Below, in pieces: positions 1 to 8,119 of a DNA stretch of 32,372 bases. The stretch spans positions 1-32,372 of the forward strand of contig NZ_LYVF01000118.1 of the NCBI RefSeq assembly GCF_001655685.1, given 5' to 3'. The stretch comes from Desulfotomaculum copahuensis. Its GTDB lineage: Bacteria; Bacillota; Desulfotomaculia; Desulfotomaculales; Desulfovirgulaceae. The notes below the pieces were generated by a model, which saw nothing but the letters and a program-made list of their open reading frames with translations, was not told the DNA's origin and searched no databases. Each line of letters opens with the position of its first letter. Positions within the stretch are counted from its first letter, which is position 1. The translations under genes were made by a program, and so were the position numbers.

Positions 1-320
1 TAGAGCAGTCTGACAAGGCCCTTTTTTCAATATAGCCATTACAATGCCGGTCCACTTGGCCGTGCCAAGCGGTCTGGTGATCGTGTTTTTCTGATTCACC
101 GCCTGGAAGCCAATCCGTTCCCGGAGGTGACGTTCACCGGCGGGGACTGGCTTCCCTGCACTGTCAGGCTGGCGCTGCCCTGTAATGTCAGGGTCCTGTT
201 CGGCACGCTGTATGCGGCCGTCACCAGGGTGGTGCCCGCATTGTTGCCGGTCGCCGGGCCGGTGTTAGCACCGATGGAGGCGATGGAAGCGATTTTGATT
301 TTTGCCCTTAAAATATAAAA
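1..320 (-). pseudogene. possible frameshifted remnant of a Thr/Ser/Gly-rich protein
   Basis: This is the gene-poor left edge. On the minus strand one frame from about 320 down to 96 is open and reads as a Ser/Thr/Ala/Gly-rich, surface-like stretch (for example NNAGTTLVTAAYSVPNRTL) ending in TGA at 96-98. A second minus frame is open from roughly 170 to the window edge and contains protein-like text (IGFQAVNQKNTITRPLGTA). Joining the two needs one frameshift near 100-150. I see no good start codon or ribosome binding site. This may be a decayed gene or two chance open frames. I do not recognise a family. The plus-strand open frame at 127-318 looks like a shadow. Confidence 0.25.
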
Positions 321-368
321 ACCGGGCTAATACCCGGATGATATACACATTGCCACAACTACCTACGA

Positions 369-797
369 TTATTTTCCAAAACTTTGCAGGAAAGCCCTGG
401 GTGTCATTACCGTAAAACATTCTTGAATTTCTGATGTATGGAAATAATAATCGCCGGTTACAAGAACATCAGGCCGGGCGATAATTGCAGAAGCCAGAAT
501 TGGAATGTCTTTTGCGTCCCGAATATACGGCATGTCAATAGTTGTGAAATCGACTGGCGTTAATATTAACTCGAAATCAAACTGCCCCAAAAAATGATCC
601 CACTCCGCCAACTTATTAGGAAAACGTTTTTCTAAAACCCGTGACACCTCGGTTAAAGAATAGCTAGATATAAGCAACCGGTGCTCTTTTGCGAGTAGCA
701 AAAGAAGCTGCCTAGAAACTGATGCAGCTGAATGCATAGCCGAAACCAGTATGTTGGAATCAACAAAAACACGCAATCCATTACCTTTTCTGCTCAT
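369..797 (-). CDS. PIN-domain toxin (VapC-like, COG1569 type)
   Basis: This is a 142-residue PIN-domain protein, a family of Mg-dependent RNases that often act as toxins of type II toxin-antitoxin pairs. The N-terminus has the first acidic strand (RVFVDSNILVSAM). The later conserved acids fall in the TEVSRVLEKRF segment and in RDAKDIPILASA...VLVTGDYYF, the pattern of the COG1569 'putative toxin, PIN family' group. I chose ATG 797 because it overlaps the last 17 bases of the upstream antitoxin gene, a typical coupled arrangement. The open frame continues to 830 but without a better start. All expected acidic residues appear to be present, so the protein is probably intact. Its RNA target cannot be read from the sequence. 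Confidence 0.8.
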   Translation of the reverse strand: MSRKGNGLRVFVDSNILVSAMHSAASVSRQLLLLLAKEHRLLISSYSLTEVSRVLEKRFPNKLAEWDHFLGQFDFELILTPVDFTTIDMPYIRDAKDIPILASAIIARPDVLVTGDYYFHTSEIQECFTVMTPRAFLQSFGK

Positions 798-1050
798 TCC
801 ACATTTCCTCGCGAACTTGCTCCAAATCATTTAAAAGTTCTTTTTCGGTAATGCCTTTCTCATGGACTTCTTCAGCCATTGAATCAAGAAACTTACGTAA
901 CGCGGCGATGCTGGATTTTGCAATCACGATGTTCCCATCTTTTTCAATAAAAGCAACCTTATCCCCTTCAGATAAACTTAATCGTTCTCGAACGGCTTTT
1001 GGAATAGTAACTTGCCCCTTTGATGTAACCCTTGAAATTTCCATGTCCAT
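781..1050 (-). CDS. AbrB/MazE-type antitoxin (SpoVT-AbrB domain)
   Basis: The 89-residue protein starts with a classic swapped-hairpin AbrB domain at residues 3-48 (ISRVTSKGQVTIPKAVRERL, then LSEGDKVAFIEKDGNIVI). This domain binds DNA as a dimer. The C-terminal 40 residues are charged and helical and probably wrap the PIN toxin encoded just downstream. ATG 1050 is preceded by AAGGTGGG at a good distance. The stop codon overlaps the toxin start, so the two are translationally coupled and probably autoregulated by this protein. The assignment as antitoxin rests on the domain plus the PIN neighbour. Confidence 0.85.
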   Translation of the reverse strand: MDMEISRVTSKGQVTIPKAVRERLSLSEGDKVAFIEKDGNIVIAKSSIAALRKFLDSMAEEVHEKGITEKELLNDLEQVREEMWNEQKR

Positions 1051-1135
1051 ATAGAATACCCACCTTTCTTACATTCCTTATATTCCTTACTTGTAATTAT
1101 ATCATGACATTTTAAACAATGCAAGATTTTTCCGG

Positions 1136-1165
1136 CGAGCGAGTTAAGAAGGCCCTGTTGCCAAG
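1136..1165. repeat. hairpin in the gap between antitoxin and PRC-barrel gene
   Basis: Within the 279-base gap between the divergent genes, GAAGGCC and GGCCTTC can pair around a 10-base loop. No T-tract follows on either side, so I do not call it a terminator. The rest of the gap is AT-rich upstream of the antitoxin (1060-1120), where its promoter should lie. I see no other gene here. Confidence 0.35.
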
Positions 1166-1329
1166 GCCTTCTGGCGGCTAACAGTATCAGCAACCCGATG
1201 AACAGGGCTTTCGCCATTACGCCCAGGCCCTTGATTTTACTGGGTTTTTCATGAAACTAGCTGTTTTAGCATAAAAACCCTGTATAAGGCATATGCATTA
1301 GCATATCCGTCGAAAAGGGGGGGCGACGA

Positions 1330-2037
1330 ATGCGTAAAAGCAAACAATTTGCCGGTATGCCGGTGATCAGCATGGAAGAAGGACAGCAAATCGGCACAGT
1401 CCGCGGACTGGTGGTCGACCCGGCGCAAAAAACGGTGGCCGCCCTGATCATAGAACAAAAAGGCTGGTTCAAAGAGCAGCGGTTCATCCCCTTCGCCCGC
1501 ATCCACAGCGTGGGGGATAACGCGATCACCGTGGCGCACGGCAGCAGCGCGCAGCGGGCGGCCAAACTGCCGGATATCGTCCGCCTGACCAAAGAGCGGC
1601 TCAATGTCCTGGGCGCGCGCATAGTCACTGAAAACGGCACGGCTCTCGGCCAGGTGGACGAATATTACGTGGACCTGGAAAACGGGGACATCATCGGCCT
1701 GGAGTTCTCCGGCGGCTTTTTGAGCAGCGTCATGGAGGGCCACGCCTTCCTGGACAGCAATTTCATCCGCACCCTGGGCCGGGAAGTGATCATCTGCCAG
1801 AACGAGGCGCTGGAAAATATCGTGCGCATGGAAGGCGGCCTGCAGGAAACCATGCGCAAAATGCAAAAGTCCACCAGCCAGGCCTGGGGGAACACCCGTC
1901 AAAAAACCCGGTCACTGGGTGAGGCGATCAACCGGACCGTCGCCCGCACGCGCCGTGACCAGGACGATGCGGACGGGCGGCCGGAGCAGCCGCCGGTCAA
2001 TGGCGAAGCGAGGGATGAACCCCCGCTGTCCCACTGA
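1330..2037 (+). CDS. PRC-barrel domain protein
   Basis: The 235-residue protein has two PRC-barrel modules, at about residues 6-76 (GMPVISMEEGQQIGTVRGLVVD) and 87-160 (LGARIVTENGTALGQVDEYYVDLENGDIIGLE). PRC barrels are small beta-barrel folds found in the photosynthetic reaction-centre H subunit and in RimM. In Firmicutes, stand-alone double-PRC proteins are common but have no firm function. The last 70 residues are charged, rich in Arg, Gln and Asp, and probably disordered. The start is ATG 1330 with a G-rich ribosome binding site (1318-1323). It converges on prs and is separated from it by a GC-rich hairpin. Confidence 0.85.
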   Translation: MRKSKQFAGMPVISMEEGQQIGTVRGLVVDPAQKTVAALIIEQKGWFKEQRFIPFARIHSVGDNAITVAHGSSAQRAAKLPDIVRLTKERLNVLGARIVTENGTALGQVDEYYVDLENGDIIGLEFSGGFLSSVMEGHAFLDSNFIRTLGREVIICQNEALENIVRMEGGLQETMRKMQKSTSQAWGNTRQKTRSLGEAINRTVARTRRDQDDADGRPEQPPVNGEARDEPPLSH

Positions 2038-2153
2038 GCACGGCGGTAAGCCGGGCCGGCCGGTAAACACCCGGCGGCCGCCGGACCGGAATTTTTTGCG
2101 CAGCCGTCCCAAATCTCGCCGCCGGCCGTCCCGGCGCCCGGATTACCGGATCA

Positions 2154-2194
2154 CCGTCCGTCGCCGCCTGATCAAAGCGGGCGGCGACGGACGG
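2154..2194. terminator. GC-rich hairpin between convergent PRC-barrel gene and prs
   Basis: A perfect 15-bp inverted repeat (2154-2168 with 2180-2194) around an 11-base loop lies between the 3' ends of the PRC-barrel gene and prs. It lacks an adjacent long T-tract in either direction. It may stop or protect both transcripts, but it is not a textbook intrinsic terminator. Confidence 0.5.
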
Positions 2195-2207
2195 AACCGG
2201 TTAACGC

Positions 2208-3158
2208 CTATTTATTGTCGAAAAGCTTGCTCACCGAAAGATCCTCGTGAATCCGGATGATCGCCTCGCCGAGCAGGGGCGCCACCGAAAGCAGCTTCAT
2301 CTTGTCGAACATCTTTTCCGGCGGCACGGGAATGGTGTTGGTCACCAGCACCTCTTTGACCGGCGCTTCCTGCAGGCGCTGCACCGCCGGACCGCTGAGC
2401 ACCGGGTGGGTGCAGCAGACGTAAATCTCACTGGCCCCCCAGTTTTTCAGTGCTGCCGCCCCCTGGGCGATGGTGCCGGCCGTGTCGATAATGTCGTCAA
2501 TCATAATCACCTGCCGGCCCTCGATATCGCCGATGATGTTCATGATCTCGGCCACGTTGGGCTCCGGCCGCCGTTTATCGATAATGGCGATCGGAGCGCC
2601 GATCCGCTCGGCCAGATCCCGCGCCCGGGTCACCCCGCCCAGATCGGGCGAGACCACCACCACATCCTTCAATTTCTGCTGAATAAAATACTGGGCCAGA
2701 ATGGGCACCCCGGGCAGGTGATCCACCGGGATGTCAAAGAAGCCCTGAATCTGCCCGGCGTGCAGGTCCATGGTGATTACCCGCCGGGCGCCGCTGGCCG
2801 TAAGGAGGTTGGCCACCAGCTTGGCCGTAATGGGATCCCGCGCCCTGGTTTTGCGGTCCTGCCGGGCGTACCCGTAGTAGGGCAGCACGGCGGTGATCCG
2901 CCGGGCCGAAGCCCGCCTCACCGCATCCACCATGACCAGCAGTTCCATCAGGTGTTCGTTTACCGGCTGGCTGGTGGGCTGGACGATAAAAACATCGGCG
3001 CCGCGCACACTTTCGTTGATTTTTACCTGGATCTCCCCGTCCGAAAAACGGTTCACCTTGGCTGCGCCCACGCTGACACCGAGATACTGGGCAATTTCCC
3101 CGGCCAGCGCGGGGTTGGCGTTTCCGGTAAAAATCTTCAGTTCTTTACGGGATGACAT
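2208..3158 (-). CDS. prs: ribose-phosphate pyrophosphokinase
   Basis: PRPP synthetase transfers pyrophosphate from ATP to ribose 5-phosphate in the cytoplasm, feeding purine, pyrimidine, histidine and tryptophan synthesis. The product is 316 residues, the normal bacterial length. Visible signatures are [20 protein letters not shown] at the N-terminus, [16 protein letters not shown], the ATP loop [19 protein letters not shown] and the PRPP loop [14 protein letters not shown]. The frame is open further upstream, but ATG 3158 has a perfect GGAGGTAG ribosome binding site and matches the family N-terminus. It follows glmU with a 69-base gap and probably shares its transcript, the same order as in Bacillus. 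Confidence 0.97.
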   Translation of the reverse strand: MSSRKELKIFTGNANPALAGEIAQYLGVSVGAAKVNRFSDGEIQVKINESVRGADVFIVQPTSQPVNEHLMELLVMVDAVRRASARRITAVLPYYGYARQDRKTRARDPITAKLVANLLTASGARRVITMDLHAGQIQGFFDIPVDHLPGVPILAQYFIQQKLKDVVVVSPDLGGVTRARDLAERIGAPIAIIDKRRPEPNVAEIMNIIGDIEGRQVIMIDDIIDTAGTIAQGAAALKNWGASEIYVCCTHPVLSGPAVQRLQEAPVKEVLVTNTIPVPPEKMFDKMKLLSVAPLLGEAIIRIHEDLSVSKLFDNK

Positions 3159-3227
3159 CCTACTACCTCCATGGCCTAATTCAAAAATCCAGGGCACCAT
3201 ACCCGGGAGCACGGCCATCTCCCCCTT

Positions 3228-4673
3228 TTAAACCGCGCCGCCGCCCTCCGGCGGCGCCGCGCCCTCCGTCCGTCCCTCCGCTGCGCACCGGCCGGCGGCA
3301 TGCCCCGGTTTTAATTTTTTACGCTCCGGCCAGTTTTCAATATTGCGTTGACGCCCCCGGGCCACGCCCAGCGCCTGCGGCGGCACGTCCCTGGTAATGG
3401 CGGACCCGGCGGCGGTAACCGCCCCGTCGCCCACATTCACCGGCGCCACCAGGCTGGTATTGCTGCCGATAAAGGCGCCGTCGCCGATGCGGGTGGGCCA
3501 TTTGTTTTCCCCGTCGTAGTTGCAGGTGATGGTGCCGGCGCCGATATTGACCCGCCGCCCCACCGTGGCGTCGCCCACATAACTGAGGTGGGGCACCTTG
3601 CTGCCTTCGCCGAGCGCCGTTTTTTTCAGCTCCACAAAGTCGCCCACCTTGACCCCCCGCTCCAGGCGGCATCCCGGACGGATGTAGGCAAAGGGGCCGA
3701 CCGTGCACTGATCGCTGAGCACGCTGTCGCAGACCACGGAGTGACTCACGCTCACCCCGTCGCCGGCGCGGACGTCCACCAGCTGCGAGCCGGGGCCGAT
3801 CCGGCAGGCGCGGCCGATGACGCTGCGCCCGGTGATCAAGGTAAAGGGCAGGATCACCGTGTCGCGGCCCACGGCGACCCCGGCGTCGACAAATGTGCTC
3901 GCCGGGTCGATCACCGTCACCCCGTCGAGCATCAGCCCGTCCAGGATGCGCCGGCGCATGATCTTTTCCGCCTGCGCCAGCTGACGGCGGTCGTTGACGC
4001 CCCGGATCTCCGCCTCATCGGGCGCCGGGCAGGCCGCCACCGGCCGGCCGCTTTCGGCCAGGAAGCCGATCACATCCGTCAAATAGTATTCCCCCTGGGC
4101 GTTGGCCGGTTTCACCGCGGCCAGCGCTTCAAAAAGACCGTCCGCCGCGAAGCAGTACATGCCGGTATTGATTTCATCCACGGCCAGCTCGGCGGCCGTG
4201 GCGTCTTTTTGTTCCACGATGCGCCGCACCCGGCCGGTTTCGTCCCGAATGATCCGGCCGTAGCCGGCCGGGTCTTCCACCCGGGCGGTGAGCACCGTGG
4301 CCGCCGCTCCGGCGCTTTTGTGGGCGTCCGCCAGCAGCTTCAAGGTGGCGGCGGTGATCAAGGGGGTGTCGCCGCAAACCACCAGGATGTCGCCGTCAAA
4401 GCCGGCCAGCTGTTCCCGCGCCTGCAGCAGCGCGTGGGCGGTGCCCAGTTGTTCGGACTGGCGGGCCACCCGCGACCGCCCCCCGACCAGCGCGGCCACC
4501 TGCTCCCCCCCGAAACCGCTCACCGTGACTATTTCCTGCGCTCCGGCCTGCTGCAGGGCGCACAGGACATGCTCCACCATCGGCCGGCCGCAGACTTCAT
4601 GCATCACCTTGGGCCGCTCCGATTTCATGCGCGTCCCCTTACCCGCCGCCAGAATCACGGCCGCCAGTGACAT
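3228..4673 (-). CDS. glmU: bifunctional GlmU (GlcNAc-1-P uridyltransferase / GlcN-1-P acetyltransferase)
   Basis: GlmU makes UDP-N-acetylglucosamine for peptidoglycan. The C-terminal domain acetylates glucosamine 1-phosphate and the N-terminal domain adds UMP. The N-terminal pyrophosphorylase motif is [20 protein letters not shown]. Metal and substrate motifs such as VVCGDTPLI and a left-handed beta-helix follow, with the acetyltransferase signatures [18 protein letters not shown] and [14 protein letters not shown]. At 481 residues it is about 20 longer than usual, owing to a low-complexity Gly/Ala/Glu tail after the helix. ATG 4673 follows AAGGAGGCG. It lies between spoVG and prs as in Bacillus subtilis. 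Confidence 0.97.
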   Translation of the reverse strand: MSLAAVILAAGKGTRMKSERPKVMHEVCGRPMVEHVLCALQQAGAQEIVTVSGFGGEQVAALVGGRSRVARQSEQLGTAHALLQAREQLAGFDGDILVVCGDTPLITAATLKLLADAHKSAGAAATVLTARVEDPAGYGRIIRDETGRVRRIVEQKDATAAELAVDEINTGMYCFAADGLFEALAAVKPANAQGEYYLTDVIGFLAESGRPVAACPAPDEAEIRGVNDRRQLAQAEKIMRRRILDGLMLDGVTVIDPASTFVDAGVAVGRDTVILPFTLITGRSVIGRACRIGPGSQLVDVRAGDGVSVSHSVVCDSVLSDQCTVGPFAYIRPGCRLERGVKVGDFVELKKTALGEGSKVPHLSYVGDATVGRRVNIGAGTITCNYDGENKWPTRIGDGAFIGSNTSLVAPVNVGDGAVTAAGSAITRDVPPQALGVARGRQRNIENWPERKKLKPGHAAGRCAAEGRTEGAAPPEGGGAV

Positions 4674-4845
4674 TTCGACGCCTCCTTAACGCAACGCCCG
4701 GTTTGATCGCGCATAGGGGCTGCCGCCGGCAGCCCCGCCCGTTGCAATGGGATCAGGTTGAACCTACAGACATATATATACTTGATTCAACAAAAACATC
4801 CTATTTCCTCTTCCCGGCGCTTTATTTCATTTTTCAAACAATTGG

Positions 4846-4866
4846 ACGGGCGTACGACTCGCCCGT
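4846..4866. terminator. hairpin downstream of spoVG
   Basis: A 7-bp stem (4846-4852 with 4860-4866) with a 7-base loop lies just after the spoVG stop codon. Only a broken, AT-rich stretch follows on the minus strand, so it may be a partial terminator allowing some read-through into glmU. The region from 4687 to 4845 holds no gene that I can see. Confidence 0.45.
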
Positions 4867-4872
4867 GCTATT

Positions 4873-5127
4873 TTAAACCACCTGCGCGTAGGCCTGAAGA
4901 ACCGCGTTCTGAATCAGTTCCCGGGCGGAAGTGTTTATGGGGTGGGCGATGTCCCGGAACTCGCCGTCCGGAGTCTTGCGGCTGGGCATGGCGACGAACA
5001 AGCCGTTATGTCCCTCGACCACCTTAACATCGTGGATCACAAACATGTCATCAAGCGTCACCGAAACAACCGCCTTCATCTTACCCTCCGCAAGCACTTT
5101 GCGCACCCGCACATCGGTGATAACCAA
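4873..5127 (-). CDS. spoVG: septation / regulatory protein SpoVG
   Basis: SpoVG is a small nucleic-acid-binding regulator that affects asymmetric septation and other developmental genes in Firmicutes. The 84-residue product is the short form and matches the family from [22 protein letters not shown] through [21 protein letters not shown] to the C-terminal helix. The start is TTG 5127 with AAGGAGTGA nine to ten bases upstream, and no ATG suits better. A sigma-H-like promoter lies 42 bases upstream. It is followed by glmU and prs, the conserved Bacillus order. Confidence 0.95.
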   Translation of the reverse strand: MVITDVRVRKVLAEGKMKAVVSVTLDDMFVIHDVKVVEGHNGLFVAMPSRKTPDGEFRDIAHPINTSARELIQNAVLQAYAQVV

Positions 5128-5168
5128 AAAATCTCACTCCTTCCTGACCGTGTACCATGTTTTCCAGA

Positions 5169-5198
5169 TCTTTCTGCATGGAACCCCCAAATTCCTGC
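5169..5198 (-). promoter_or_regulatory. candidate sigma-H promoter of spoVG
   Basis: Read on the minus strand, GCAGGAATT (5190-5198) fits the sigma-H -35 consensus RnAGGAWWW. GCAGAAAGA (5169-5177) fits the -10 consensus RnnGAATWW except for one position. The spacer is 12 bases. In B. subtilis spoVG is a classic sigma-H gene, so the match is at the expected place. It is seen by eye only. Confidence 0.6.
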
Positions 5199-5392
5199 AA
5201 ATTTCCATTTTAACCGGAAAATATTCTTAACCTGTGCGCCGGGCCGGCGGGCGGGTCCGCCGTCAAGGCCGGAAAACATTTCTGGCGCCGTTGCGGCGAA
5301 GCGGAAGCTGCCGGCCATTATTTTCCGGCAGGACTTCCGCTTCGCCCATAGAAGTTTTCGTGAAGATATTGCATTGAGGAGGGACAACACAG

Positions 5393-5557
5393 ATGCCTTT
5401 TCGCTCCCGGGGCGGGGAAATCAAAGTCAAGCTGGTGCTCCCCGCCGCCCGGCAAACCGGTCAAAAGTGCTGCGCCGCCGTAAACGTCAAACGCTGGCTG
5501 CGCCTGGCCCGGCGGCAGGCTTACAGTATCAGCCGCAAGGCGAACCCCGGCGTATGA
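5393..5557 (+). CDS. small basic protein of unknown function
   Basis: A 54-codon frame starts at ATG 5393 behind a strong ribosome binding site (GAGGAGGG at 5376-5383) and ends at TGA 5555-5557. The product begins MPFRSRGGEIKVKLVLPAAR and is rich in Arg and Lys (predicted pI very high), with a CC pair in the middle. I do not recognise it. It runs opposite to its neighbours, divergent from spoVG and convergent with the nucleotidyltransferase gene. The ribosome binding site is the main reason to take it seriously. The alternative is a chance frame in GC-rich intergenic DNA. Confidence 0.5.
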   Translation: MPFRSRGGEIKVKLVLPAARQTGQKCCAAVNVKRWLRLARRQAYSISRKANPGV

Positions 5558-5566
5558 CAGGCATGG

Positions 5567-6319
5567 TCAGGCCGGGCGCAGCAGGCGGCTGATCAGGTCC
5601 AGATCATCCGGCTTATCCACATCGACGCCCACCTCCGGATACCAGCTGACCACCACCACGCCCCTGATCCCGAGCAGGGCGGAAACGCGGGACTCGGCAT
5701 CGCGCAGGGAAACCCGGTGCATCAAAAAGCGGAACAGGAAAGGCAGGCCGACCAGACGGCACAACTGCAGGGGTTTTTTCCGGGCGTCTACCAGCCGCTG
5801 GGCCACCGGCAGGCAGCCGGAAACAACCGCCGGGTTGAGTAAAAATATGTTGCCGCCGGTAAAAACCCCTTCCTGGAGGTTTACATAGGTGCGCCGCATA
5901 TTTTGAAAGCGGCTCTCCACCGCTTCCCTGGGCACCACGGGGTAATACAGGTCGGCTGACTGGTCCCGGCACTGGGCCAGGAAATCTTCAACCGCCTGCG
6001 GAGTGAGCAGGGGAATATCGGAACTGACCAACAGCACCCGGCCGGTGCCGGGCAGCAGCCGCAGGCCCCTCTGCACATTTTCGAGCAGGCTTTTCCCCGG
6101 CCGCGCCACCAGCACATTCTCCGGCAGCCGGCCGGCCAGTTCCGCCTCCGGACCGACCACGGCCACCCGGTCTATCCCCCGCGCCTGCAGCAGGGCGTCC
6201 ACCACATACTCCACCATGGGACGCGTACCAATGGAGATCAGCGCCTCATACGGCGCCGGGCTGCAGTCCTTGAGCGGTCCGTCATTGGCACTGCCGGCCA
6301 GAACCAGCGCGTCGACCAT
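5567..6319 (-). CDS. MobA-like NTP transferase domain protein
   Basis: The 250-residue protein has a GT-A/nucleotidyltransferase fold related to MobA, IspD and the N-domain of GlmU. The start VDALVLAGSANDGPL occupies the place of the usual LAGGxGxRM loop. SIGTRPMVEYVVDALLQ follows, and VLLVSSDIPLLTP carries the metal-binding Asp. A C-terminal segment (VVSWYPEVGVDVDKPDDLDLI) resembles the end of MobA-like proteins. The glycine-rich nucleotide loop is atypical, so the substrate is uncertain. The ATG overlaps the last base of the GntR gene stop, implying coupling. Such a gene is often seen between ispE and spoVG in Desulfotomaculum relatives (from memory). Confidence 0.75.
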   Translation of the reverse strand: MVDALVLAGSANDGPLKDCSPAPYEALISIGTRPMVEYVVDALLQARGIDRVAVVGPEAELAGRLPENVLVARPGKSLLENVQRGLRLLPGTGRVLLVSSDIPLLTPQAVEDFLAQCRDQSADLYYPVVPREAVESRFQNMRRTYVNLQEGVFTGGNIFLLNPAVVSGCLPVAQRLVDARKKPLQLCRLVGLPFLFRFLMHRVSLRDAESRVSALLGIRGVVVVSWYPEVGVDVDKPDDLDLISRLLRPA

Positions 6320-7008
6320 CAGCTTTTTGCCTCCTGAATCACATTAAGCAGGCTCTGCTCGGCATTTTCGATATGCTCCCGGGCCAGCGTCTGGGCCAGT
6401 TCCACATTCCGGTCGCTGATCGCGTCGACAATCTTGGTGTGCTCTTCGATGGCCGTCTTGGTGCGCCCCGGCTGCGCCAGGGAGGTGGTCCGGAAACGCT
6501 GGATCTGATCCGAGAGATTGGCGATGATCTGGGTCAGCCGTTCATTGCGGCTGGCCTGGTAAATCAGGGCGTGAAAACTGGTGTCCGTTTCCACCACGGC
6601 CTTCAAATCGTGCTTGCTGACCTCGTAAATCCTGACCAGCGCCCGTTCCAGCTCTTCCAGTTCCTCGCCGGTGATGCGCTCCGCGGCCAGGCCGGCGGCC
6701 AGCCCTTCCAGCGCCGCCCGCACTTCAAACACGTCCACGATGTCTTTGACCGAAATGCCGGCCACGTAGGCCCCTTTGCGGGGCACCATGACCACAAACC
6801 CCTCCAGTTCCAGCTTGCGGATCGCTTCCCGCACCGGGGTGCGGCTGACGCCCATTTCCTCGGCCAGCTGGATCTCCATCAGACGTTCCCCGGGTTTCAG
6901 GCGGCCCTGGATGATCGCCTCCCGCAGCGTCTCAAACACCATTTCACGCAAGGGCTTATAATTATCCAATGTGATTGGAATCAGTCTGGATTCTTCTAAA
7001 GCGGCCAC
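6319..7008 (-). CDS. GntR-family transcriptional regulator (FadR subgroup)
   Basis: The product has an N-terminal winged helix at about residues 17-82 (ETLREAIIQGRLKPGERLMEIQLAEEMGVSRTPVREAIRKLE). A helical FCD ligand-binding domain at about 90-222 includes the metal-binding-type pattern D/H/H seen near TSFHALIYQAS and LAREHIENAE. Such proteins sense carboxylates or related metabolites. The effector is unknown here. The longest frame starts at GTG 7008, but its G-rich Shine-Dalgarno touches the start codon, so a start slightly downstream is possible. It sits between ispE and the MobA-like gene, in the place purR occupies in Bacillus. Confidence 0.88.
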   Translation of the reverse strand: MAALEESRLIPITLDNYKPLREMVFETLREAIIQGRLKPGERLMEIQLAEEMGVSRTPVREAIRKLELEGFVVMVPRKGAYVAGISVKDIVDVFEVRAALEGLAAGLAAERITGEELEELERALVRIYEVSKHDLKAVVETDTSFHALIYQASRNERLTQIIANLSDQIQRFRTTSLAQPGRTKTAIEEHTKIVDAISDRNVELAQTLAREHIENAEQSLLNVIQEAKS

Positions 7009-7059
7009 CCCCCTTGAAATCTACTTCTATTTTACCCATTCCAGCCAGATACTGCAAGA

Positions 7060-7926
7060 TTACATTGCCGGGCAATTCCCGGCCAGCCGGGTGACCAGGA
7101 TTTTTCCCGGCACGTCCGTCAGGCGCGCGGCCACCCGCCCGGCCTCCCGCTCATCCCGGCACAGGCCGAATACGGCCGGCCCGCTGCCGCTCATCAGCGC
7201 GTTCATCGCGCCGGCGCGCAGCAGCGCCCGGCGGATATCATTGATCACCGGATGCAAAGAGGCGGTCACCGGCTCCAGCACGTTGCCCAGACAGCGGGCC
7301 ACCGCGGCCGGATCCCGCTGTTCTATAGCCGCGAGCATGGCCGCCGTATCCGGCCCCGGACCGGCGGGCCGCTGATCGTAGGCCGCGTACACGCGGGCGG
7401 TGGATACGCCGAAGGGAGGCTTGGCCAGCACCACACCCATCGCCGGCAGGGCGGGCAGGGGGGTGAGCAGTTCGCCCTTCCCGCGGGCCAGGGCGGTGCC
7501 GCCGCGCAGGCAGAAGGGCACATCGGCGCCCAGCACGGCGGCCAGGCTGCAGAGGACGGCGGGCGGCAGTCCCAGGTTCCAGAAACGGTTCAGGCCGGCC
7601 AGGGCGGCGGCGGCGTCGGCCGAACCGCCGCCCAGGCCGGCGGCGACCGGGATGCGCTTGGCCAGGGATATGCGCACCCCCCGCCGGCAGCGCGTATTTT
7701 CCCGCAGTAAAAGGGCCGCCCGGTAAACCAGGTTTTCCGGCCCGGCCGGCACCTCGCCGCTGTCGCACTCCAGGCTGATCGCGCCGTCCGCCGCGGCCGA
7801 AAATACCAGCCGGTCGTGCAGGGCGATGGACTGCATCACCGTTTCCAGTTCGTGATAGCCGTCGGCGCGCCGGCCTTTGATGTCCAGGGACAGATTGATT
7901 TTGGCATGCGCCGCCAATTCCAGCAA
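7060..7926 (-). CDS. ispE: 4-diphosphocytidyl-2-C-methyl-D-erythritol kinase
   Basis: IspE is a GHMP-family kinase that phosphorylates the 2-hydroxyl of CDP-methylerythritol in the MEP isoprenoid pathway. The product, about 288 residues, has the N-terminal AHAKINLSLDI motif, the ATP-binding glycine loop PVAAGLGGGSADAAAALAGL and the C-terminal MSGSGPAVFGL motif, in the right order. The frame has a GTG at 7932, but GAAAGGAG abuts it. The TTG at 7926 has normal spacing and I prefer it. It opens the minus-strand run ispE-gntR-nucleotidyltransferase. Confidence 0.95.
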   Translation of the reverse strand: MLELAAHAKINLSLDIKGRRADGYHELETVMQSIALHDRLVFSAAADGAISLECDSGEVPAGPENLVYRAALLLRENTRCRRGVRISLAKRIPVAAGLGGGSADAAAALAGLNRFWNLGLPPAVLCSLAAVLGADVPFCLRGGTALARGKGELLTPLPALPAMGVVLAKPPFGVSTARVYAAYDQRPAGPGPDTAAMLAAIEQRDPAAVARCLGNVLEPVTASLHPVINDIRRALLRAGAMNALMSGSGPAVFGLCRDEREAGRVAARLTDVPGKILVTRLAGNCPAM

Positions 7927-8040
7927 GGGCACTCTCCTTTCAACGGACCGGCGCCGGCCCGGTTTGGTGCGGCGCCTGGGCGGCGGTCCGTCCGGGCGCC
8001 ACCTGTCTTAATTGGCCGGCGGAAGGCCGGAATCCTGCGC

Positions 8041-8068
8041 ACCGGGTAAAAACTTCCTTCATAATATG
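8041..8068 (+). promoter_or_regulatory. candidate sigma-K-like promoter of the L,D-transpeptidase gene
   Basis: AC (8041-8042), a 17-base spacer and CATAATATG (8060-8068) resemble the sigma-K pattern AC-N17-CATAnnnTA with one mismatch. Two direct copies of AATATGTAC (8063-8071 and 8081-8089) lie in the same region. In B. subtilis the homologous LysM transpeptidase YkuD is a late sporulation gene, which fits, but the match is weak on its own. Confidence 0.35.
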
Positions 8069-8119
8069 TACGGGTCGCAAAATATGTACTATTAAAAGCA
8101 TCTCAAAGGAGTGAGCAGG

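Noticed and set aside
978-1217. Minus-strand open frame overlapping the antitoxin gene
   Set aside because: It overlaps the AbrB antitoxin and its promoter in another frame. The first 30 residues look vaguely membrane-like but the rest reads through non-coding DNA, and the ribosome binding site is weak.
3348-4670. Long plus-strand frame opposite glmU
   Set aside because: It is a His/Gly/Ala-rich shadow typical of GC-rich antisense frames, fully covered by an unmistakable glmU.
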